Source: Escallonia rubra (lineage: Eukaryota > Streptophyta > Magnoliopsida > Escalloniales > Escalloniaceae). From it: DNA of 64,000 bases. The translations under genes and the position numbers were made by a program. The stretch's first letter is position 1, and the number at the start of each line of letters is the position of its first letter. The notes beneath the pieces are model-generated. The model did not search any database. It was not told the origin of the DNA and saw nothing but the letters and a program-made list of their open reading frames with translations. Location of the stretch: positions 124,001 to 188,000 of the forward strand of contig JAVXUO010000334.1 in NCBI GenBank assembly GCA_033065855.1, written 5' to 3'. Below are positions 1 through 12,212 of the stretch, in pieces.

Positions 1-3000
1 TATTACGACACATCAGCTAATCACATCATATTGATAATACAAGTCATTCTAACTCACTTGGTAATTAAACCATACCATAAAACGTTAAAGAGTTTGCTTT
101 TACAAAAGACACCTATCCAGCTCTCTGTGAGATCTCAGAGTTGACATACTGTTCTATTCAAGTACAACATAATTCACAAATGAACAAGTGTTCCCTTGCC
201 CGTCTTCTCACCGTGCCTCACACCTTCTCCTTGTCTTTTGAGGGACCGACTCATTGATTTAAATTATTATTATGGGAAAACCCAGTCAGTCCACTGGCTC
301 AATAAGATAATCAAAGACATTTAATGTAACTTTCAACTCAAGATTATTAATAATGCATGTTATTGTAATTCAATCACATTAAGCATTTCTACATGTGCAC
401 ATTACACATATCAAATGTTCACACTTAGTTGAGCATTTCAAGAGTTTACTATTCCCGAATTTAGTCACATCAGTAGACCACCCTTATGTCACCACACTCA
501 AGATATAAGATCACAATGTTTGCCCCGGCCAAAGGCAAAGTAACCGAAAATAATTGAATACCGATAATGCCTCGGGTAGCAGTCAGAGATACAATTGTTC
601 GGCTCATACGGTGCACCGCTACTCAAACACAATCAAATCAATCCCCAATCATTTAGACGAGGTAACATAATAATCATCAACAATATATCAACTATCCCTT
701 ATAATGAAAGGATTTAACATGCTCTTGTGCAAGAAAACAGATCATTTCATACATGTAGTTATTGTAATCTTCATTTACTTGCACCATCAAACTTAGCTAT
801 CAAATATTTAGTCACTTTCATCATGTAACATCATCTTCATAACATCTTGAACATGTAATATAATCATTTATATTCAGCAAATGAGCTTCTATTATAGTAC
901 TTAACAGACATGTCCAAAACCATATTCTAACCATATCTAGTTTGACATAATTTCATAATTCACATGTACCATATCCTATTTCACGTCCTCCATAATCTCC
1001 AATATGTTAACCATGACAAGATTCACTTATTAACAAGTCTCTAACAATTATTCAAAAGTTTGACAAAGAATTCATACTAAAAGAATTACGCTAACATAGC
1101 ATATATCCATATTCATGTCTTAAAAGCCCATTAAAAAGTTTCAACTATCTTACTTTAAAGAAGAGATGAAAGAACCAAATTTTCAGATTTGAAACACTTT
1201 CAAAATACTCCTCAAAACACTGTTTAAAGCTCACATAAACTTTCCAAATCAGCTGCTTAAAGTTCCTTTTTAAAAAACAAGCCTTATTTCTAGATTTTGT
1301 AAGGTTTTTGGTTAATTTCTTGAAATTTTCTCTCAAAAAAGAGGTAAGAAAATTTAAGCATGTCAATTAGGTATTTTAACTCAAATTAGAAGCAAGTAGA
1401 AGGTGTCAAGTGGAGGTGAAGAGGTGGAGAAGTCAAGCACGGCGAGGCTTTAAGCACGAGGTGACAAGTTACGGTTGTGCCACCTAGCAAGCACGGCAAG
1501 CACGAGGTTGGCACATCACAAGCACGAGGTGGCACAATTCTGTGCAAAAAAAAAAACACACACACACATACACACAAACAATTCGCAGTCAGTCCGGTCA
1601 ATAACCTGTTAGTCCTAGTTAGAGTTTTTACCATTTTTTTTTGTTTCCAATTATTCTAAAAATATTTTTCATCATTCCAAGTGATCATTTAATTTTTTTA
1701 AACATCAAAGACTCTTCTCCGTTTCTTGCCCTTCTCTCACCTTCATAGACAATTTACTCAATTCAAGGTATTTAACATTTAAACATACATTCAGATATGT
1801 TATCATGCATAGTTCATCATAACCATCAGCATATGAAATGTTGGGTTCTCACATCCTTGTATCACCCCCGATACATACCATCCTTGTAACTCCTTAATAC
1901 ACTAACTCATGCCAATAAACAGAATGCAATAATCGATCACGCAACGAACCGATGCCTAACGAGAAATAAATCCCGAGCACCGATAAGGATTTCCAATAAA
2001 CGTGTAAGGTTCAAAACAAAGTATTAAAAGCAAATGATGCATTCTCAAAAAAATTATAACTGAGTCTAAAGAAAATTCGATAACAATTCAGAATTTTTTT
2101 TATTAGAACAATTAGATGAAATTGAGTTTTGAATAGAAATCTCTTACCTCAATCATCCAAGATATGCGCTCGCTGCTATTCAACCTCGTTCAAAACCTCA
2201 AATGAACCTAAATTGGCCATTTAATAATTAGAATACAATCGAGCCTCTTCACACTACAAATCTTATGCTAAAGACTCACTCCAACACTCTCAACCTAAAC
2301 CAAAACGAAACAGATCCCTCGGACGATGACCCCTCACTTTCTATAAGGCATTAAGACACCCCAAAAATTCATAATAAATATTTGTAAAGTACTTTATAGC
2401 TTAAATAGCATAACAAGTTACAATATGAATTTTTTGAATTCGCGAATATTTTTGAATTAAAATAATTTTCATAAATACTAGAAAAACCCAAAAATAGATA
2501 TTAATATTTTCAGCTGAAATCAAAGTCCCATAAATTTTATAATAGCTTTAAATTATATAAATATAATAACATAAATTAAAATCAAAAATTAAAAGCATCA
2601 AATCCATTTTAAAATTATCTGTTTAGCTAACTCAAATGCGAAATTGATTTAGTACCAAAACAACTCTAAAAATTATGAAACTGAAAATACCTGTTATTTA
2701 TACTAAAAAAACATTGCTGTAATTTTTTTGGAATTTAATAAGAATTTTAAAGTCTCAAAAATAATTTTAGAAAATTTGAACTTGCAGAAAATATTAAAAA
2801 TATCAAATGATATCAGAAAAATATGAAATTTAACAATAATTCTAATATTTTTATAAGAACTTTCCTCTAAAGTTTTAGCATTTTTCAATAATCGTACGAT
2901 GTCCCAGAATCATATGGTACAACTATGCAAGCATAATTTTCCACTCCACTGCTTAAACCCACTTATCCACTTTCATTTTCTTTATCTCTCTTCTCTGCAC

Positions 3001-3068
3001 AGACCTCTTTCCAAAATAAACTCACGCGCACACACTCACTTGTTCACTCACTCTCTAAACACACTACA

Positions 3069-3105
<37 letters not shown>

Positions 3106-3844
3106 CTCTCTACACACACTACACATTCACAGTCACGCACATCGAACTCACGCACACACACACACACAAGGACACACTTGCAAGCACACACCATTTTGCA
3201 CACACAGAGGTTCACACAAACACACACTTACACGCATTAAACTCACGCGCGCGCACACTCACCCTCTTGCAAACACACACTCTGCACTACCAACATGTTT
3301 ACACTAAAATCACACACAATACACACATTACTTCACACTCACATGGTGTATACAAACACACAAGTCCCACAAATACTCTCTCACGGCTGTTGTGCATCCT
3401 TTCCCTCTTTCTATTTCACCTACACTCACACATACAACACACCTCACTCATGGATACACACACAAGCACACACTCATGCACCCATTTCACCCATAATCAC
3501 ACAATACACAAACACATGCTGCCCTACTTACCACTATGTTCACGGCTGCACCTATATCCCACTTATTATACGCACTCAAACATACACAAACACACAACAC
3601 GCCACCCACAATTCATCCACTTGTACACATCATTTTTGCACACCCCCTATTTCAGTCCATCCACAAACACATATACACTATACACATATACATGCCCAAC
3701 CCACATACAACTACACCCACACATATTAACCTTCCCTAGATTTGACAAAAAAAATTGCCCACCAAATCGTCACTAAAGGTCAAATAAATAATTGATTGGA
3801 TTTTTTTTTACCATGAATTGAGACTTGGATTTTGGGGTGTTACA
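1..3844 (-). mobile_element. Tekay-like Ty3/gypsy LTR, minus strand, incomplete at the left edge
   Basis: Read on the minus strand, the sequence starting at 3,844 is TGTAACACCCC, the usual start of long LTRs in the plant Tekay/Del clade. The stretch has the same architecture as the better-defined LTRs at 15,993-19,750 and 42,392-46,019: a region whose plus strand is rich in C and A, with CA dinucleotide runs, near the start, followed by AT-rich low-complexity DNA. No coding sequence is supported. The other LTR end lies outside the window or is too worn to see, so no target duplication can be checked and the left limit is an inference. The 1,386-1,560 part contains short direct repeats of an AAGCACGAGGTGGCAC-like unit. 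Confidence 0.5.
3020..3720. repeat. CA-rich low-complexity tract with (AC)n microsatellite
   Basis: A pure (AC)n run sits at about 3,070-3,102. Around it lie several hundred bases of degenerate CACA/CATA/CTCA sequence. The translated frames here read as His/Thr-rich peptides only because of the repeat, so they are not genes. The tract belongs to the LTR whose minus-strand start is at 3,844. Confidence 0.8.
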
Positions 3845-3929
3845 CACTTGGATAGAGAACACTGAATGAAATGAACAAACAATGAATATACGTAATGGTG
3901 CATTAAAAAAAATTAAAAAATGAATGAAT

Positions 3930-5160
3930 CATTTATCGGGCACTGCGTCAACCGATTGAAGCTATCCTGGTAGGCCTCCACTATTGTCCCTGCCTACTCA
4001 TCCCTAAAATTCCACTGGTACATCGTCGGCTCACTCTCATCGGTGTCTCCCCTCACCCAATTGCGGTACTGGTGATCCCAGGACCTCGAAGGCCGAAACC
4101 TGTGAACCAAAATAACACGCGAGTAAGGTGTCTAAATTCATGTAATTAATCAGAAAAGAGCTAAGAGAGCATAAGCATACCTCCCATATGTTTTAACACC
4201 CCATAAAGCATTGAGTCTGCCCCCGTGACACTGCACCCCCAGGACACTGCACCAATAGAGTGGTACAAATATGCCAAAGTAGGAGTACCCCAGTCGTACT
4301 GCCCTATTTTTCCTACCTCATAAAAAGCCTATAGGCACTACAGCTGCATGAAGTCATACCCATTGCTGAACAATGTCTCCACCAAGACAAACAGAAACCT
4401 CTAGATGTACTTATAAATAGTCGGGCCATCGGCCCCCTCCAAAGTCATACCAGCGTTGTGCGCACAAAGGGAACCCAATTAAACTGCCCTTTTTGTAGGA
4501 CGGCTCACAACCATCATAGGACTAAGGAATAGGCCTCCCTCGGACGCTAATACTGGTGATATTCACAAAATTGTATGGGGTAAGTGTTGTGTATCCCCAA
4601 GTGGCATGTGGAAAGTATTGATGGAATCCCACTAATGCTCAGCCAAACTTGAAGATGCCTCTTACTATGGGCGAAACATGGAACCCGTCTAAAAAAAGCT
4701 CGAAATTGATACCAGCTATCCTAGCCCCTTCACATTGGGGTATCTTTGCCACCATTGCCAAAGTGATTTTGGCGATCCCCTACATAGCATGTTCGAGGGG
4801 AGTGGCTGCAAAACCAAGAAAAATAAGAAAAATCTCAAAGAGGGGTCTGATTTGTGCATGTGATGCATGAAAAATGGCATAGGTGGGCCCTACTTTACAT
4901 GGGGATGACTTGTGTGTGTAGAAGTGTGAATTAGTAAATTGGACAGGATTAGTTGGAAGATAGACCTCATCCGCAAAAAAATGTTTACTCAACTAAAGTC
5001 TTTGATCCAAAGCCAATAGTTAATGGTTGTCGGTCCCATTCGTCGGACATAAGTACGAAATTTGGCCAATTTGCGGCCCTCCTTCATGTCCCCTTCTATT
5101 TCGTCTCTTGTACTTTAGACCACACTATGACCGAACAAAAATGAGTTTCTCACTCTTTCT
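3930..5160 (-). pseudogene. Plant mobile domain (PMD) gene relic, copy A
   Basis: Minus-strand translation in broken frames gives PMD hallmarks in order: a WWDSINTFHMPLG-like start (about 4,640-4,590), CAHNAGMTLEGADGPT (about 4,470-4,430), WGTPTLAYLYHSIGA (about 4,295-4,250) and RPSRSWDHQYRNW (about 4,100-4,060). PMD proteins are plant nuclear proteins of the MAIN/MAIL family, and the domain is also carried by transposons. Stops and frameshifts are frequent, and an apparent intron separates the third and fourth blocks. The segment is a reverse-complement homologue of 46,021-47,090, so the same element is present twice in opposite orientation. The minus-strand LTR at 1-3,844 lies directly beyond its 3' side. 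Confidence 0.7.
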
Positions 5161-5171
5161 TAGTGACTTGG

Positions 5172-5664
5172 TGTAATACCCGCATTTTTCCAAGCGCGAA
5201 TCTTTCGAGCTCGTTAAAAATATATTTTCTAAGCTACAATAATGTATGGATGTCCAAGGAAAAAAAAAGGGTTAGGATGCGTTGGGGTTAAGTTATAATT
5301 TTTAAAAGTTTGGGGTTTTTTTTATAAATATATAAAGTGTGGGGGCATTTGTGTAATTTTATAAAAATAATTTAGAAACCATGTTTTTTTAGAGTTTTGA
5401 CACATCTTCCTTGGTTAATGACTAAGCTAAACAAATTGTTTAAATATTGGGTTGGATAATGACTTCGGGTGAAAGAAGAGAAAAAAAAAACAGGCAAGCA
5501 TACCACGTGTCATGCTATTTGTGGGGGAGTCATGCTATTTGTGGTAAAAATATTGAACCTAAGGGTCTTATATTCATTATGGCATTTTCATTTGATTAAT
5601 TGGATGCACCAAAGTGAAATTCTAGGCTGGTCAACATCGGTTAAAATATAGGGGTGTTTCGACA
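5172..5664 (+). mobile_element. Possible LTR fragment beginning TGTAATACCCG
   Basis: The sequence from 5,172 starts TGTAATACCCGC, and a candidate end is GGGGTGTTTCGACA at about 5,651-5,664. Both resemble Ty3/gypsy LTR termini seen elsewhere in the window. The flanking pentamers (CTTGG and TTCCA) do not match, so a clean solo LTR is not supported. The interior is AT-rich and non-coding. Confidence 0.3.
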
Positions 5665-5974
5665 TTCCAAATTACAAGATTTTATGCGCACTTAATAGGC
5701 CAATAGTAGTAGTTATACGTGATTTACCATTTTAACACTTATTTTGATTGAAATGCAAATTTGGCTAACCACACTTCAGTGCATATGAAAGTGATGACAA
5801 ATGACTACTGGTAAACTAGCCTCCGATCAAAAGCAAAAAAATAAAAATTGGCAAATATGATGAAGGTATAAAATTACAATGAACACAAGCCAGGGGAAAT
5901 GGGGCCAGTTGTAAAGCTCAATATGGGGTTTTTATTCGCAAAGTAGTCTTATTCTTAACTAGATAATACAACTC
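5665..5974. other. AT-rich spacer downstream of the SPH gene
   Basis: I see no coding potential or repeat here. It probably includes the 3' untranslated region of the minus-strand SPH gene that ends at 5,975. Confidence 0.5.
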
Positions 5975-6397
5975 TCACCAATCATTTTGTTTCTGATTAG
6001 CATATGGGCTAGTAGTAAAGTAGCTCGTCATATAAAAACCATCATCCTTCACAAGCCAATAGCAATAAACTTGAATGTGATTCTTGGGGTGTGAACATAA
6101 ACCGCTGAGTTTTAAATTGAAAACCTTGAAAGCTATGTCCTTTGAACCCCACCAGAAGTGACAAAAGAAAAGGGTATTGGGGGGAAAAATATGAGGACGG
6201 AAACTCCAATGAAAGTCATCACCAACATGGAGGGTGTGGTATCCAAGATCATTGTCTTTAGATTGACAACGAATTGTAAGGGGGTGGGAATTGTCGGGGA
6301 GTAAACTGACAACATGGACCTCAATCTTACCTAAATATCCATAACTTGTGCCGAACAGGCAAAATGCCAATGAAAGGAAGAGACGGAGGCTTCTCAT
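5975..6397 (-). CDS. S-protein homologue (plant self-incompatibility S1 family)
   Basis: This is a single-exon 140-residue ORF, ATG to TGA, the normal length for the S1/SPH family of small secreted plant proteins. Residues 1-20 form a hydrophobic signal peptide ending at a small-residue site. The mature part shows family features in order: the VHVVSLLPDN strand, TIRCQSKDNDLG with Cys44, HWSFRPHIF, FFCHFWW with Cys79, and two further cysteines at 101 and 112 (YCYWLVKDDGFY). The four cysteines would form two disulphides. The founding member, from poppy, triggers pollen self-incompatibility; the role of most SPH proteins is unknown. The ORF has no stop or frameshift and lies alone among transposon relics. 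I cannot tell whether it is expressed: no clear TATA box stands out upstream (6,400-6,500). Confidence 0.88.
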   Translation of the reverse strand: MRSLRLFLSLAFCLFGTSYGYLGKIEVHVVSLLPDNSHPLTIRCQSKDNDLGYHTLHVGDDFHWSFRPHIFPPNTLFFCHFWWGSKDIAFKVFNLKLSGLCSHPKNHIQVYCYWLVKDDGFYMTSYFTTSPYANQKQNDW

Positions 6398-6732
6398 GTA
6401 TGGAAGATGTTGTAAACTTCTTTACAACAGTATTGTAAACTATGATAATGATGAAGTCCCCGTGTCGAATTCATCAATTTATAAGAATTGCTCCTTGATT
6501 ATCTCGTTTAAGATTCTCATGATCTTACTTGAAGAAGATTCTTATAATATGCTTAATTCTCTTTCATTTGATTGCACAAAGTACCTTAGTTGACCCGTAA
6601 TAGAAGCCTTGGTATCACTTCACACTATGTAGAAGCCTTGATATTTCCCTAGTTCATGAATTAGAATATTATTAGCTAAGTTCACCAAGCTACATATCCT
6701 GTAGTCCACAAGGATTTGTGGAAACTGTAAGG
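6398..6732. other. Upstream region of the SPH gene
   Basis: AT-rich DNA without coding potential. It would hold the promoter of the minus-strand SPH gene, but I cannot point to a convincing TATA box or other motif. Confidence 0.4.
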
Positions 6733-7438
6733 TAGGGATGGCAATATGGAGCTCCCAGTCCTGCCCTGCCCCAAGCTAAGTCCCCCAAATCCCCTATCCT
6801 TGACTTAATGTGTCGAACTTTGCCCCATCTTATTTACATCCAACCACCCCATTAACCCGATTCAATACGAACCAGACTGTTTAGTTTTTAATTTTTTTTG
6901 TTTCAAACTAGTTTAACTTTTTAAAAGACTATTTTGTCTATTCCCGTTGGCAGTTTTGGTGGCTGCTAGAGTTGGTCGACAGTAGTGGTTGACCTAGTTC
7001 GCTAGCATTAACCTTCAATGGTTGTCCCGAATGGGACAGCAGTGGCCAGTGGCAGTCGGTTGGCAATTATTGTCACTAGCTGTTAGATGTTGCCTACAAC
7101 GTTTAATGCTCGGTGTCTAGAAATGATGGTTAGCAATAGTAGCTGCCAGAGTTGGCCTGCAGTTACTGCCGATGGCAAGTGGTGGCTGCCAACTGTTGGC
7201 TTGTGAAAAAGTGAGAGAGACGAAAAAGAAACCACATGTTTATTGGCTATGTTTTTTAAAATCTATTTGGGTTAAGTTAGGGCTAGAAAAAATTTAAATA
7301 GGCTGATATTAATTAGACAACCCCCCCCTGCAACAAACCTATTTGCTTCAATTCCATTCAGGACTGCCCCAAATAAGTAACATTAGGGCAGGTGGAGTGG
7401 GGCATCATTTAGGCCGTAAAATTTTCATCCTTGCTTAA
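6733..7438. mobile_element. hAT-like non-autonomous element (about 0.7 kb)
   Basis: The left end reads TAGGGATGGCAA, a typical plant hAT terminus. The right end, read in reverse, is CAAGGATGAAAATTTTACGG, fitting the usual GGATGAAAATTTTAC partner end with two changed bases. GGGGC-type subterminal sequence is present on both sides. The flanking octamers CTGTAAGG and CTTAAAGC agree at only five of eight positions, so this is an old insertion if real. There is no transposase. The middle (6,940-7,200) has imperfect repeats built on GTTGGC and GGCAGT. Confidence 0.5.
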
Positions 7439-8769
7439 AGCTCCCAAAGGTAAGCTTTGGCTTGTTAAAAATAAGAAGTACCCCAAGAATGGCTTATCGC
7501 TATCAGCCTCACACAACATTACAAGTGAACACGTGATACTCCCCATTGATAAATTCAATTTAAATACTCTTGGCTACAAATGCCTTACAACTTAAAAGTT
7601 GTGTCCAACTTAATAGTTGGTGTCAATAATGGGCTATATATTGTATTTTTTTGCACTAAATGAACTCTTAAAAGACACGTCTGATAGTTGTCCAATCAAT
7701 GCCCAAAAATAGAGGAAACAAACACCACTTCATGACTTCGACTCGCTAACGGACATGTGGAATGACACGGGTCAAGGGTGCAACTTGATTTTCTCGTCAA
7801 TCATGTATCTAGCATAGTCGATTACACTTTAAATTAAAAGAAAAACCAAGAGAACGAGTGTCTTGATGTAATGCAAATCATAAGCGACAATAATCGATAT
7901 CAATTATTTCTTGAATAAATTAGTCCACTACTAAAGTTAATTATGGTCATATCAATGACAATTATGTAAAATAAAGGAAAATGTATCTCTTTTTGGTGCA
8001 TCAGTATCCTAGTAGATACTGTAAGGTAAAAATATATCTAATTTTAACCACGATGCTGATTTTCTAGTCTTCTCTATCATCCTTCATTTTTTTAGGTATA
8101 GCAATCTAGTGAAAAATGTTTACGCATTCATTCTAAGATCGTCTCATACTTTGTGGGTGAGGCTAGGTTCACATCTTTTTAACAAATTCACACCCAAACT
8201 TTGGTTGAGTTGATAGGATACATGAAATCTTAATGGGATTGATGAAATTTATGACTTCAGATTTACCGAATATTGTAGTTATATATGAAGTGTTAAAGTA
8301 ATATTCTATTTCATGGAAGTATCATAGATGCATAACATAAATGTGTGTAGTATTTTCTAGCATTCACCCACCAACACCATGAAGGTGTTATTATGGACGT
8401 TCTTGTGGGTTCACACTCCATTAAGTAGTTGTTTTATCCGTTTTTGTTATCATGTTTTTTCAAAATAAGTTTATATGCATTAACTTATGTGTTTAATTAG
8501 CACTTTCTTAGCTAAGAATGCAATGACGCAAAACTAATACCATTTTGAAAAAATATGAAGACAAAATATGGATGTGAATCTACATGTATTTGCAAATTTT
8601 TATTACAAATATATTCCTACCAGCACCACATTTGCATTGTTCTAGTGTTATATAAGTTTTTAGACTAACTTATAATTGGCCATCTATTTGCGGTTTTCAC
8701 AGAAAAAATTGCTTCCATATTAGTTCTCATTGCCATTTATGGTCTTCGCTACAACTACCTAAATCAGTG
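7439..8769. other. AT-rich non-coding stretch
   Basis: No gene, RNA gene or recognisable transposon end is visible on either strand. All reading frames are short and without family resemblance. It may be old transposon DNA decayed beyond recognition. Confidence 0.5.
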
Positions 8770-9377
8770 TTTTTCCTTTTGTAGACACCAGGACTAGTAA
8801 CTCAGCCAGTGTCACATCAGCAACACCAGGGCCAACAACAGTGAGATGTTTAATTTTTCCACCAGACAAATGCCAGAGCCACCACGCGACTACATGCACA
8901 CCTCAGATCACGGTTATTCAGTTTGGCACAAAAATACTCTATGACGAGAGAAAGTATAATGCCATCACCTCGTATAAAAGACCTGGCACGCTCTTCGTTA
9001 ACTCTCAACAAAGCTTGAAGAATCTTAACATGACCATCTTGGATGATCAGAACAACAATGGGTAGATAAACAAGAATATCTACCAGAGCAGAGAATTTTT
9101 CGTGAGTCAGACAAAATTCGTCCAAATCGAAACAGAGGACATGAATGTCGTCATCCCAGAATTTGCACGCGACCCAGAGAACATCCTCGTGAACAACCAC
9201 TGTCTGAAAGCTCATGACAGTTCCTAGATTAAATTGCCCATCAAGGCAAATAAGTTCATTTTTTAACTGAATCGGCAAAACCTTGAATTGGAGCTTAAAG
9301 ATAGAGGGATTATCTACGGTTGCCATTGGGAGTTCTTCTAAGAGAATGAAAGACGAAATGACGAATGCCCAGCTCAA
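8770..9377 (-). pseudogene. Retroelement ORF fragment resembling the Tat/Ogre-type N-terminal domain
   Basis: A 175-codon minus-strand frame, 9,377 to 8,850, contains VVVHEDVLWVACKFW, then FDLDEFCLTHEKFSALVDI, then IEYFCAKLNN. The pattern 'filling/weight word, aromatic block, E-x-C-x-T-x-E-x-F-x-A-L-V' is what I know from the N-terminal ORF of plant Ty3/gypsy Tat/Ogre-like elements (DUF7745-like); the name is from memory and is moderate in confidence. A frameshift near 8,850 moves the continuing homology (VVGPGVADVTLAELL) to another frame. Homologous copies are at 48,780-49,310 on the plus strand and at 23,091-23,307 plus 35,890-36,360. Confidence 0.5.
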
Positions 9378-9379
9378 GG

Positions 9380-9940
9380 GATAAGTCCCAAATTTATGAT
9401 GAGAGAGCCCTAAGTTGTATAGAGGAAGGACTCAAAATTTAAAAGAATCAGAATATTTACCTAACAAACAGGACCGTTTTCAACAAACCGACTTGTTTTC
9501 CTCCTGCTTTGAACTTTTGGACAATCAATATTTTTGATCAACCACCCGAATTTACCATTAAATTGAATTTTGTCTCTGATCAACCATCCAGTTTTACCAT
9601 GAATGATTATGTTTCTGATCAACCGTCTGGTTTTACCATGAAATTTGATTTATTTACTGATCAACCGTCTGGTTTTAGCTAAGAATCAAATTTTCCTATT
9701 GACTTACAGGCCGGTTAGTCAGTGTTTGTAAAATCTGGACATAGTTTGCCAATTTCTAGGCCAAACCTTATGCATGTTCAATTGAACTCAATTCAATCTC
9801 AATTCCCAGTTTTTAATCCAGTTTTTAGCCTAATCTATTTTCTTTATGTGCAAGTGTTTGAGCATACATTCAAACTAATCATTAACATAGGAATCACTAA
9901 GCGAAATCTCCACTAAAAAATGAAAAAATAATAGTGTGCG
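9380..9940 (-). promoter_or_regulatory. Leader/LTR-like segment with tandem repeats and TATA-like box
   Basis: This non-coding stretch precedes the minus-strand ORF ending at 8,770. It is the reverse complement of 48,141-48,780 and related to 22,600-23,090. In all three copies a TATA-like AT box lies shortly before the ORF, and CCGGTTTGTC-type blocks follow a short tandem repeat. This suggests the LTR or promoter leader of one retroelement family. No TG...CA boundaries could be fixed. Confidence 0.5.
9520..9695. repeat. Short tandem repeat, about four copies of a 43-60 bp unit
   Basis: The block CTGATCAACCGTCTGGTTTT (with variants CCACCCGAATTT and CCATCCAGTTTT) recurs four times at 43-60 bp spacing. 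The same repeat appears inverted at about 48,440-48,570 in the sister copy of the element. Confidence 0.75.
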
Positions 9941-10130
9941 ATACATCAAAGTTTGAAAAACATTCCCTACAGGACTCTAAGTCCTATCATAATTAATCCA
10001 AGGTCCGGACATCAACTCCTTCGGGTCTTCTTCGAGCTAGCGTCTTCCTCGTCATATGTCTTTGACGATGATAGGTCCATTACCAAAGTCTCCTCGGATT
10101 GGGGCTTCAAAGTAGAAGGGCCGGTCAAGC
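9941..10130 (-). pseudogene. C-terminal tail of a PMD-like ORF, copy D
   Basis: Read on the minus strand, a GACGAGGAAGACGCT block followed by CGAAGAAGACCCGAAGGAG matches 48,050-48,100 closely. It encodes an acidic to basic tail (Glu/Asp then Lys/Arg). In the plus-strand copy this tail ends the PMD-like pseudogene. The homology stops at about 10,130, so only the tail is kept here. Confidence 0.45.
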
Positions 10131-10789
10131 ATGAGTTTGGAGTTGAGCACATCGATCATGAGGATCACAAACCTAATAAATGGAGCGAAAGTACTCCCAG
10201 ATGGCTAGTGAGAGGGATGATCTGATACATCATATGGTGTCCCTAGAGGTGGATATTAGTCGAGCAGTGGGGAAAAAGGAATTACTATAAGTACAATTGG
10301 AGAGTATGATGAACCACTATGGTTTCACTTGGGCGCAAAGGCTGAAAGACTACAATTGCTATTTTGGAATGAAGGCTATAGAGTTACGACATTGGTCAGG
10401 ATATTTAAATTCGATAACCACCTCTTGGGCTGAAGTATAAAAATGGATACAGGAATGAGAGGACTACATCGACCAGGGAGACGAACAAGTTAATAAAAGG
10501 AAGAGGAGGAGTTAGTTAGGGAAATTAGGCATAATATTTCTCTCTCTTCTTTTGAACCATTGTATAGGACAAGTGCCATTGAAAATAAAATAGTTGCCAT
10601 TGATCTAGTTATAGTTTCGATTTTTTATTACAAGTTGGGTTGTTATGGTACAACCTTTAGAATGAACGTGGATTATTGACTTACTTATACATTACTCGGT
10701 TAGGGGGAAAGAAATATGAGATGCTATTACTATGATCATTCATTACGCTTGGAAATCAAGCGTTCTTACACGAGTTTCCTTATAGGTTG
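10131..10789. other. Unassigned retroelement-like DNA
   Basis: The plus strand has open stretches in shifting frames, for example one reading MNHYGFTWAQRLKDYN at about 10,305-10,352. I do not recognise the family. Composition is similar to the neighbouring retroelement relics. Confidence 0.35.
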
Positions 10790-11910
10790 AAGAAATGGTT
10801 CGAGGGAGAGGTGCTCAAGGTAAGAATCGAGGGAATAGTGCTCAAGGTGAAAATGTGTTTCGAGTGGTGGAGAACCTTGCAAGCGTTATGGAACACCATG
10901 TGACTGCCATTTGAGGCTCGACTATTGAGAAGTTCAAGAGGATGGACCCAACACCTTTCTCCGGTACCACTAATCCCTTCAAGGTGGAGTCTTGGCTCTT
11001 AGATTTAAAGGACATATTCGAGGTTCTGAGGTGTATCAAGAGACATAAGGTAATTTTTTTCAGCATTCATGCTGATGGATAAAGCCAATCAGTAGTGGCA
11101 AATGAGTGAGGGCCGATGAGGTGGCCAATATGAATTGGGAAGGTTTTAGAAATTTGTTCCTCGAGAAATACTTTCCCCAGACAGTGAAGGAACAAATATA
11201 GATGGAATTCATATAGCTGATCGAGGAGAACCGCATTGCCAAGGAATACGAGGCTGTTTTCACTCAGTTGTCTCGACATGCTACTCACTTGGTTGACACT
11301 GAAGCCAAGCGAGTAAGAGAATTTGAGAATGTACTATAGCTCGGTGTCCGGTCTCACATCTTTATGTTGAGAACCCATGCAAAAATGGTGGATAGAGCTC
11401 TGATAGTGGAAAGAGACAACAGGGACGTGTTCAGGATGCGGGACCAACAGAAGAAACGAGCAAGCAACAAAAAATCTTGGTAACGTGTCTGATGACCCAT
11501 CCAAGTGCCAAGAGGTCCATAGAAGAGTGCAACCTTAAAGATGGAACAAACATGATAGAGTTTGGCAGTCGAGTGCCACCTCAACAGAGGAATGATCTGC
11601 TACCAAACTATTAGGAGCGTCCTCCGATTAGATCTGAAGGACATAATGGTCCACAGACTTGCAATAGGTGCAACCAGTTTTATCTTGGCCTACAACTTAC
11701 ATAAAGGACGAGGAAATACTTTTGATGTGGTCAGGAAATGCATCTTGTTAGCAATTTTCCCAGTGCAGTACCTCATAACCAGTTGAGGAATGATGCGGTG
11801 AGTCCTAATGGAACAACAAGAGTTTTTGCGATGACTCAATAGGATGCACAGGCTTCTGACTCGGTGGTGACGGGTACACTCCCTATCTCCTCAATCCTAG
11901 TTTTGATAGC
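10790..11910 (+). pseudogene. Ty3/gypsy gag relic with start of the protease region
   Basis: Broken plus-strand frames show a gag domain: FKRMDPTPFSGTTNPFKVES at about 10,935-10,994, then WLLDLKDIFEVL. A decayed zinc-knuckle region follows (CGQEMHLVSNFP-like, about 11,730-11,765). Further on, a VVTGTLPISS block (about 11,862-11,891) is the sequence that usually precedes the aspartic protease in Tekay-type polyproteins. More than ten stops and several frameshifts are present. No reverse transcriptase, RNase H or integrase follows: the gag region passes, through a nested hAT insertion, almost straight into a polypurine tract and LTR at 13,289. The element therefore suffered a large internal deletion. 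Confidence 0.75.
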
Positions 11911-12212
11911 CAATCCTTCATTATGAATTGCTTGAGGATGTTTTTTGATTTAGTACTATAGGTATATCATCTTGGTTCTAATGAACGAAAATGGCTGATT
12001 ATGTTTATTTAGTTGCTAGTGGTTTAAGCCAGACATAAGTTAAGAGTATTTATTTATTTATTTATTGTTGCTTTGGGAAACATTTGAGGACATTTGAAAG
12101 GTGAAGGGGTTTTTTGAAGTTGGAGACTGTAGTAGCATAAGCGGCGATCTAATAGGTTCGAGCTGAGAGTTACAACTTTATACAAAAATCTTGACGGTTG
12201 GATTCTCATAGG

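Noticed and set aside
3020-3776. Long His/Thr-rich open frames
   Set aside because: They result from (CA)n-type low-complexity DNA inside an LTR.
5172-5664. Solo LTR with target duplication
   Set aside because: Start and end motifs look right but the flanking pentamers differ; kept only as a low-confidence fragment.
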